Assembly (NCBI GenBank): GCA_030038035.1
Contig: JASHPP010000449.1
Coordinates: 1-5,135, forward strand
Source of the DNA: Trebonia sp.
GTDB lineage: Bacteria > Actinomycetota > Actinomycetes > Streptosporangiales > Streptosporangiaceae
Length of the DNA stretch: 5,135 nt
Direction: 5' to 3'
The notes under the pieces were generated by a model, which was given only the letters and a program-made list of their open reading frames with translations, ran no database searches and was not told the DNA's origin. The position numbers and the translations under genes are program-made. Of the stretch, positions 1 to 5,135 are shown in pieces (within the stretch, counting starts at the first letter, position 1; each line of letters starts with the position of its first letter).

Positions 1-54
1 GGGGTCGCCTTGGGGGTCGGGGTCGCCTTGGGGGTCGGGGTCGCCTTTGGGGAT
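1..54 (-). repeat. 18-bp tandem repeat encoding ATPTPK
   Basis: Two identical 18-bp units (1-18 and 19-36) and a degenerate third (37-54) encode ATPTPK on the minus strand. The array touches the window edge, so the copy number is a minimum. It forms the second repeat block of the exported protein, after the ASPSPK block, with Ser replaced by Thr. Confidence 0.85.
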
Positions 55-1103
55 ACCGCGGGCGAGGGGGAAGCCTTTGGTGACGGAGAGGCGGAAGCAC
101 TGGGAGAAGGAGTCGCCTTGGGCGACGGGGACGCCTTGGGCGACGGGGACGCCTTGGGCGACGGAGACGCCTTGGGCGACGGAGACGGCGTAGGCGAGGG
201 GGATGCCTTGGGCGACGGAGAGGCATTGGGGACGATGAGACTCGTTGGCGAGGGGGACGCCTGTGGCGAGGTCCGCGGTGCCGGGGGGGTCTGTGACAAC
301 GGAGGGATCCCTGGCAGCGTGACAGCCCACGGGACGGGGAGACCGGATATGGCAATGAGCCATACGTATTCCCAGAGGTACCACGAGATCATGGAATTCG
401 GCGTTATGCTGTCGACTGGCTCGGCCGTGGTCCGCTTCGCGCCGTCGCCGGATCGGGCGGCGGCGGCTGGGGTGGCGGGAGCCGGTGACTGCGGTCCGTG
501 AGTGGGTGTCGGGCTCGGCGCCGTTGTCGGCTGGGGCGTCTCCTGCTTGACGGTGGCCAGTATCTGCTCGATTAGGGCAGGGTTCGTGCCGTATGTGCCT
601 GTGACAGCCGGGGCCGTGGACGGCAGCGCGACGGCGAGCTCCTGAAGCCACGCGTCCTGCATGATCGTTCCGATCGCGGCGCCCAGATCGGCGGGGCCGT
701 GCCCGGCCGGCAGCGTTGCCTGCTGTCCGGTATTCGCCGGCGTGAACTGTGCGGCGAGCGCGGCCGAGTCGCCCATGCTCACCGTCTGGGTTCTGCCGAT
801 CAGGCCTGGCGGGCACTGCTGGTTGGCGCCGGGAGTACCGACATAAACGGCGTTAACGTCGTACCGGACGCACTGCTGCGGGTCCTTATTCAGCCAGTAC
901 ACCGGCCAGCCAGCGGGAACGCTGATCTGGTAACCCTGGAACTCGATGACCTTAGTCGCGGAGTCGGCAGCCGGTCTCGTCATCGGTATATCGGTGGCGC
1001 TGGCAAGGCTGGCGTCGGCAATGTCGGCCTTATGGCCAATCCCGAACCCGATTGCCGCGAACGCGCACCCGCTGGCTATGAAGGCCGCTGCCGCACGACG
1101 CAT
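1..1103 (-). CDS. Exported protein with two-Cys N-terminal domain and Pro-Ser-Lys repeat tail (3' end outside window)
   Basis: I read an uninterrupted frame from ATG at 1103 to the left edge: 367 codons, no stop. Residues 1-31 resemble a Sec signal peptide: MRR, a hydrophobic stretch to about 22, and possible cleavage after ADA (29-31). Residues 51-188 look globular, with GYQISVPAGWPVYW, CVRYD (Cys78), AVYVGTPG and QQCP (Cys97). The cysteines could form a disulfide outside the cell. From memory this pattern resembles the N-terminal region of actinobacterial secreted proteins that often carry a DUF1906 (Rv2525c-like glycoside-hydrolase-fold) domain after a Pro/Ser linker; no such domain is visible here. 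A Pro/Thr/Ala linker (189-230) precedes an aromatic hydrophobic segment, WYLWEYVWLIAISGLPVPW (241-259). Residues 279-367 are ASPSPK, then ATPTPK repeats typical of wall-spanning spacers. A strong SD (AGGGGG, 5 nt spacing) supports the start. It is separated from uppS by 594 bp, so probably has its own promoter. Exact function unknown. Confidence 0.82.
   Translation of the reverse strand, partial: MRRAAAAFIASGCAFAAIGFGIGHKADIADASLASATDIPMTRPAADSATKVIEFQGYQISVPAGWPVYWLNKDPQQCVRYDVNAVYVGTPGANQQCPPGLIGRTQTVSMGDSAALAAQFTPANTGQQATLPAGHGPADLGAAIGTIMQDAWLQELAVALPSTAPAVTGTYGTNPALIEQILATVKQETPQPTTAPSPTPTHGPQSPAPATPAAAARSGDGAKRTTAEPVDSITPNSMISWYLWEYVWLIAISGLPVPWAVTLPGIPPLSQTPPAPRTSPQASPSPTSLIVPNASPSPKASPSPTPSPSPKASPSPKASPSPKASPSPKATPSPSASASPSPKASPSPAVSPKATPTPKATPTPKAT
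115..222 (-). repeat. 18-bp tandem repeat encoding ASPSPK
   Basis: Six consecutive 18-bp units run from 115. The four at 115-186 differ only by G/A at one position; the units at 187-204 and 205-222 have diverged. More degenerate copies flank both sides. Each unit encodes a six-residue ASPSPK-type period in the exported protein (about residues 294-330), giving an extended, positively charged, proline-rich spacer. The near-identity of the central copies suggests recent expansion by slippage or unequal recombination. Confidence 0.88.
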
Positions 1104-1108
1104 CAATT

Positions 1109-1114
1109 CCCCCT
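1109..1114 (-). promoter_or_regulatory. Ribosome binding site AGGGGG
   Basis: On the minus strand AGGGGG lies 5 nt (AATTG) before the ATG at 1103. This near-ideal Shine-Dalgarno fixes the start of the exported repeat protein and argues that the minus-strand frame is real despite plus-strand open frames over the same DNA. Confidence 0.7.
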
Positions 1115-1157
1115 GAGACAACACAGTCTTCGTTGACTATTTGAATCCCCGTGAGCA

Positions 1158-1185
1158 CACTAATGACCGGATTGGCCCATTAGTG
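1158..1185. promoter_or_regulatory. Operator-like inverted repeat CACTAATG-N12-CATTAGTG
   Basis: A perfect 8-bp inverted repeat has half-site centres 20 bp apart, about two helical turns, which suits a dimeric transcription factor. It lies 55-82 bp upstream of the exported protein's ATG. A further AGC/GCT match outside the arms is offset by two bases. No canonical -35/-10 pair is obvious nearby, so its position relative to the promoter is unknown. A transcribed hairpin is possible but less likely with a 12-nt loop and AT-rich arms. The binding protein is not identified. Confidence 0.4.
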
Positions 1186-1231
1186 CTGTCCCAACACACT
1201 GGCATCAGAAGTCTCCCCTAGTATTCACCAA

Positions 1232-1246
1232 GTTACGCACAGTTAC
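1232..1246 (-). promoter_or_regulatory. Direct repeat GTAAC-N5-GTAAC, possible response-regulator site
   Basis: On the minus strand GTAACTGTGCGTAAC is two GTAAC half-sites with a 10-bp period, so both face the same side of the helix. Tandem GTnAC half-sites are the kind recognised by OmpR-family actinobacterial regulators such as MtrA (cell envelope and division) and GlnR (nitrogen). The site is about 130 bp upstream of the exported-protein start. MtrA would suit a cell-surface gene. This rests on motif resemblance only. Confidence 0.4.
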
Positions 1247-1274
1247 TAGAGCTAATCGGAAAGTATCCACGTAC

Positions 1275-1294
1275 GCCGTGGCTTGCGCCGCGGC
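1275..1294 (+). other. Short GC-rich hairpin
   Basis: GCCGTGGC and GCCGCGGC flank the tetraloop TTGC, giving an 8-bp stem with one G-U wobble if transcribed on the plus strand. Transcribed on the minus strand, the stem has one A-C mismatch and a GCAA (GNRA-type) loop. It lies about 170 bp upstream of the exported-protein start and has no following U-tract. Its function is unknown and it may be incidental in GC-rich DNA. Confidence 0.3.
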
Positions 1295-1472
1295 CAATGA
1301 GGCGCCGATGAAGACTTATGGCTCGGCATGGCCGCTCGTGGTGTAGCGATTTTCGGCTTTATATTCGGACGCCTGTTCGGCTGCTTCCCGTGTGGCTGGT
1401 GACTATGCCGAGGCTGGTGTTATGGAACTGCACCATAGAACGGCGACAGCCTCCTAAAGATCTTGGAAGTTT

Positions 1473-1537
1473 CGGGCTTGTGGGAGGATCCGGTGCATTA
1501 TCGTCCACCTTTTCCTCCCATAAGCCCGGATCCTCCC
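1473..1537. repeat. Two overlapping, mutually exclusive inverted repeats
   Basis: Stem A pairs 1473-1488 with 1513-1528: 16 bp with a single G-T wobble and a 24-nt loop. Stem B pairs 1482-1493 (GGGAGGATCCGG) with 1526-1537: a perfect 12 bp with a 32-nt loop. They share 1482-1488 and 1526-1528, so a single strand can form only one at a time. When A forms, 1530-1544 can fold into a small ATCCTC/GAGGAT hairpin. The arrangement resembles an RNA conformational switch or the palindromic core of a REP- or MITE-like element. No U-tract or plus-strand gene follows. Stem A is stronger as plus-strand RNA, because the wobble becomes C-A on the other strand. Confidence 0.6.
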
Positions 1538-1613
1538 CGAGGATATGACCCATACCGTACGAGTGCGCGGTTAATGTGGCGAGAAGGACTAATGCCGCCA
1601 GAGGGATTTCTAA

Positions 1614-1662
1614 TCGGCTGGCTACCTGACCCGAGGTCTGATCCGGGTGGGTGGCTAGCCGG
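1614..1662 (-). terminator. Likely terminator of the recO-uppS transcript
   Basis: Arms 1615-1626 and 1650-1661 give a 12-bp stem with two G-T wobbles, extended inward by ACCCG/CGGGT (1629-1633 with 1644-1648) around a 10-nt loop. It begins 35 nt past the uppS stop codon. No U-tract follows on the minus strand, which is common for actinobacterial hairpin terminators. A second weaker hairpin, CCGGAA-A-GC (1659-1667) with GCTTCCGG (1682-1689), lies between it and the stop and partly overlaps it. Confidence 0.5.
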
Positions 1663-1697
1663 AAAGCGATCGCGATGCGCGGCTTCCGGGCGTAGGT

Positions 1698-2525
1698 CTA
1701 TGGGGTCTTAAGGGACGGGTCCTCGTGGGGCGGGACGGCGTTGGGCTGGGCGCCGCCGTAGCGGCGGTCGCGGCTGGCGTAGATCTCGCAGGCGCGCCAT
1801 AGGTCGCGGCGGTCGAAATCGGGCCATAGGGTGTCGAGGAAGACCAGTTCGGCGTAGGCGGACTGCCAGAGCAGGAAGTTGGACAGGCGCTGTTCGCCGG
1901 ATGACCTGACGAAGAGGTCGACTGCGGGGATATCCGGCTCGTCCAGGTAACGGGCGAATACCTTCTCGTTGATCTTCTCCGGACGGAGCCTTCCCGCGAC
2001 CGCGTCGGCGGCGATGGCGGCGGCGGCGGCGGCGATCTCGGCTCGGCCGCCGTAGTTGACGCAGAACTGCAACGTCAGCACCGAATTGCCGGCCGAGAGG
2101 CGTTCGGCGAATTCCAGTTCACTGATCACGCTGCGCCATAGCTTCGGCCGTCGGCCAGCCCAGCGGATCCGGACGCCCATCTCGTTCAGCAGGTCGCGGC
2201 GGCGATGGATGACGTCGCGGTTGAACCCCATCAGGAAGCGCACTTCGTCCGGTGACCGGCGCCAGTTCTCCGTCGAGAAGGCGTAGGCGGACAGGTACGG
2301 AATGCCGAGTTCGATCGCCCCCATGATCACGTCGAGCAGGGAGGACTCGCCTTCCTTGTGGCCCTCGGTCCGCGGCAGGCCGCGCTTGGCTGCCCACCGC
2401 CCGTCGCCATCCATCACCAGGGCCACGTGCCTGGGCACCAGGACCTCAGGTATGCCGGGCGGCCGCACCCCGCTCGGATGCGGGTCGGGCGGGCGGACGG
2501 CCGGGGGGGATGGCGCCTTCTTCAT
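1698..2525 (-). CDS. uppS: Isoprenyl transferase (polyprenyl diphosphate synthase, UppS/Rv2361c family)
   Basis: This cytosolic cis-prenyltransferase condenses isopentenyl diphosphate onto an allylic primer to make the C50-C55 polyprenyl diphosphate that becomes the carrier lipid for peptidoglycan and other envelope polymers. The 275-aa product has a proline-rich N-terminus (1-31), then [13 protein letters not shown] (33-45) with catalytic Asp39, LPRTEGH with His56, AFSTENW (82-88), [10 protein letters not shown] (207-216) and YAELVF with Glu226, all diagnostic of the family. The usual DGNGRW is DGDGRW: Asp41 replaces a conserved Asn. The Ala-rich helix near residues 165-171 includes a (GGC)6 DNA tract at 2016-2033. 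I chose the ATG at 2525, one base after the recO TGA and 10 nt after GGAG. An upstream ATG at 2570 would overlap recO by 44 nt and add 15 non-family residues. It is coupled to recO, as in many actinobacteria. Chain length is inferred from context only. Confidence 0.95.
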   Translation of the reverse strand: MKKAPSPPAVRPPDPHPSGVRPPGIPEVLVPRHVALVMDGDGRWAAKRGLPRTEGHKEGESSLLDVIMGAIELGIPYLSAYAFSTENWRRSPDEVRFLMGFNRDVIHRRRDLLNEMGVRIRWAGRRPKLWRSVISELEFAERLSAGNSVLTLQFCVNYGGRAEIAAAAAAIAADAVAGRLRPEKINEKVFARYLDEPDIPAVDLFVRSSGEQRLSNFLLWQSAYAELVFLDTLWPDFDRRDLWRACEIYASRDRRYGGAQPNAVPPHEDPSLKTP

Positions 2526-2526
2526 C

Positions 2527-3384
2527 TCAGACGCGCTCCACGTGACGCAGCGAACGGATCGAATGCTCAAGGTGCCATTGAAGGTACGCGGCTACCAGGC
2601 CACTGCACTCTACCCGGTGCCTTCGCTCGCTGCGGTCGGCGCTTTCCCAGTCGCCCTGCAGCAACGCGAGCATCAGCGCCACCGTCGGCGCCGCCGGCGA
2701 GGCCGCGCCCGGGGGGCGGCAGGACGCGCAGACCATTCCGCCTGCGGGGATCGCGAAGGCAGGCAACCGGAGGTCCGGTGCCGCCCGGAGGTTCGGGGCG
2801 CTGGGGCCGCTCTCGGAGCGAGGCGGCTGCGGGTCGGGGACGCTGGGGCCGCTCGCGGACGGAGACGGCTGCGGGGTGAGGGTGCCGGGGCGGCTTGGGG
2901 AGGCGCCGCAGCGGGCGCACTCCTGCAGAGCGGGTGCGTAGCCGGCCACGGCGAGTGAGCGCAGCATGAAGGCGTCGAGGACGAGCCGGGGGTCGTGCTC
3001 GTGCTCGCCGAGGGACCGCAGCGCGCCGATGAGCAGGAGCAACTGCCGTAGCGCGGGCTCCTTCTCCACCGGGGTGAAGCGCTCGGTCGTCTCCAGCATC
3101 GCGACGCCGGCGGTATAGCGGGGATAGTCGCCGGTCAGCGGCTCGCCGTAGGGACGGATCACCTCCGCCTGAGTGATCACGTCCAGCGAACGCCCGGGAT
3201 GCAGCATGAGGTCGACGTGCGTAAACGGCTCGAGCCTGGCGCCGAACCGCGACTTCGTCCGGCGGACGCCCTTGGCCACCGCGCGGATCCGGCCGGTGGT
3301 CCGGCCGAGCACGGTGATGATCCGGTCCGCTTCGCCCAGCTTCTGGGTCCGCAGCACCACCCCGTCATCCCGGTAAGGCTGCAC
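2527..3384 (-). CDS. recO: DNA repair protein RecO with enlarged zinc ribbon
   Basis: RecO acts in RecF-pathway recombinational repair: with RecR it loads RecA onto SSB-coated single-stranded DNA and anneals complementary strands. The 285-aa product begins [20 protein letters not shown], the classic RecO start of the N-terminal OB-fold (about 1-80). A helical domain follows, with a four-cysteine zinc ribbon at Cys156/Cys159 (CARC) and Cys219/Cys222 (CASC). The CxxC pairs are 59 residues apart instead of the usual roughly 15-20. The extra segment (about 161-208) is Pro/Ser-rich and contains a 14-residue tandem duplication, which explains why the protein exceeds the usual 240-265 aa. The start is GTG, fixed by family alignment. 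No good Shine-Dalgarno precedes it (GAGAATAGATAG), so translation may be leaderless or SD-independent. Only 30 bp separate it from the leuA terminator, leaving little room for a promoter. uppS follows immediately. Confidence 0.95.
   Translation of the reverse strand: MQPYRDDGVVLRTQKLGEADRIITVLGRTTGRIRAVAKGVRRTKSRFGARLEPFTHVDLMLHPGRSLDVITQAEVIRPYGEPLTGDYPRYTAGVAMLETTERFTPVEKEPALRQLLLLIGALRSLGEHEHDPRLVLDAFMLRSLAVAGYAPALQECARCGASPSRPGTLTPQPSPSASGPSVPDPQPPRSESGPSAPNLRAAPDLRLPAFAIPAGGMVCASCRPPGAASPAAPTVALMLALLQGDWESADRSERRHRVECSGLVAAYLQWHLEHSIRSLRHVERV
2791..2874 (-). repeat. 42-bp in-frame tandem duplication inside recO
   Basis: Two adjacent 42-bp units (2833-2874, then 2791-2832 in reading order) encode [14 protein letters not shown] and [14 protein letters not shown], RecO residues 171-184 and 185-198. 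By my count they differ at 7 of 42 bases. Unit length is a multiple of three, so the frame is kept. This duplication accounts for part of the insertion within the RecO zinc ribbon. Confidence 0.8.
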
Positions 3385-3414
3385 CTATCTATTCTCGCGC
3401 GGCCGAGGACCGAT

Positions 3415-3451
3415 GCCTGCCAGGCGATGCGGGGTGCGTCGCCTGGCAGGC
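3415..3451 (-). terminator. Hairpin terminator after leuA
   Basis: GCCTGCCAGGCGA and TCGCCTGGCAGGC form a perfect 13-bp inverted repeat, extended by three more pairs (one a wobble) to a 16-bp stem with a 5-nt loop. It begins 17 nt after the leuA stop codon and ends 30 nt before the recO start. No U-tract follows, as in many actinobacterial intrinsic terminators. It should insulate recO-uppS from leuA transcription. Its 5' and 3' arms are symmetric enough to work in either direction. Confidence 0.7.
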
Positions 3452-3468
3452 GGGTTCACCGGGTCGGC

Positions 3469-5135
<1,667 letters not shown>

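Larger units (their letters stand above)
1104..1697. other. Long intergenic region without a supported gene
   Basis: These 594 bp separate the uppS stop from the start of the exported-protein gene. The GC content is visibly lower than in the flanking genes, and short open frames on either strand lack a good ribosome site, codon bias or recognisable protein. From the uppS side it holds a terminator-like hairpin (1614-1662), a pair of overlapping inverted repeats (1473-1537), a short hairpin (1275-1294), a GTAAC direct repeat (1232-1246) and an inverted repeat (1158-1185). The stretch 1104-1260 is probably promoter and operator DNA for the exported protein. A decayed gene or small RNA in 1260-1600 cannot be excluded. 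Confidence 0.6.

Noticed and set aside
1..240. Repeat array considered as CRISPR
   Set aside because: The repeats are contiguous 18-bp units without spacers and are coding.
10..501. Plus-strand open frame encoding a Gly/Asp/Ala-rich repeat protein
   Set aside because: It is the antisense shadow of the minus-strand 18-bp repeats. Its end cuts through the linker region, it has no good ribosome site, and the minus strand has a signal peptide, a strong SD and a coherent domain.
1065..1103. Possible lipoprotein lipobox (ASGC, Cys13) in the signal peptide
   Set aside because: Ala at -3 is a poor lipobox residue, only 12 residues precede the Cys, and the hydrophobic stretch continues after it, favouring ordinary Sec cleavage near residue 31.
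699..1136. Plus-strand open frame opposite the exported protein's N-terminal domain
   Set aside because: It has no recognisable protein features and is antisense to a convincing signal peptide and globular domain.
1138..1155. tRNA T-loop-like sequence GGGGATTCAAATAG on the minus strand
   Set aside because: There is no acceptor, anticodon or D-arm around it and no complementary stem.
1666..1673. Palindrome GCGATCGC
   Set aside because: A single 8-bp palindrome is expected by chance in GC-rich DNA and has no repeated context here.
1318..1711. Short open frames on both strands in the intergenic region
   Set aside because: They lack codon bias, ribosome sites and recognisable sequence, and they overlap each other and the inverted repeats.
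2526..2570. Upstream ATG start for uppS (290 aa)
   Set aside because: It would overlap recO by 44 nt and add residues unlike the family, whereas the ATG at 2525 gives a family-like length and a coupled junction.
2302..2958. Long plus-strand open frames across the uppS-recO junction
   Set aside because: They are antisense to two well-conserved genes, and their translation is Arg/Gly-rich low complexity typical of shadow frames in high-GC DNA.

Overview
The window is about two-thirds GC, with strongly G/C-biased third codon positions. Its LeuA and RecO are of the actinobacterial type, so the DNA most likely comes from a high-GC actinobacterium. The N-terminal domain of the secreted protein at the left end recalls proteins of Actinomadura and Streptomyces relatives, but the genus cannot be fixed. 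All four genes lie on the minus strand and read right to left.

Layout in transcription order: (i) leuA, 2-isopropylmalate synthase (3469-5135), nearly complete, with its first few residues beyond the right edge. A 16-bp hairpin 17 nt past its stop (3415-3451) looks like its terminator. (ii) recO (2527-3384), a recombination mediator that starts at GTG without a clear Shine-Dalgarno. Its zinc ribbon is interrupted by a proline-rich insertion that grew partly by a 42-bp in-frame tandem duplication. (iii) uppS (1698-2525), a cis-prenyltransferase making the polyprenyl diphosphate lipid carrier. It starts one base after the recO stop and is almost certainly co-transcribed and translationally coupled with recO. 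Its catalytic DGNGRW motif reads DGDGRW. (iv) About 594 bp without a convincing gene (1104-1697), of lower GC. It holds a likely uppS terminator, two mutually exclusive long inverted repeats, a smaller hairpin and, nearest the next gene, two operator-like sites. (v) A gene that is easy to miss (1-1103): an exported protein with a two-cysteine N-terminal domain, an aromatic/hydrophobic segment and a tandem ASPSPK/ATPTPK tail. It is still open at the left edge.

The three right-hand genes are housekeeping (leucine synthesis, DNA repair, envelope lipid carrier), and recO-uppS adjacency is common in actinobacteria. The left-hand gene is the accessory, surface-oriented part. I found no CRISPR array, tRNA, rRNA, transposase, toxin-antitoxin pair or defence island, and no evidence of a wholly new multi-gene system. 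The items most worth a second look are the repeat protein and its upstream sites, the RecO insertion, the UppS active-site substitution and the overlapping inverted repeats.
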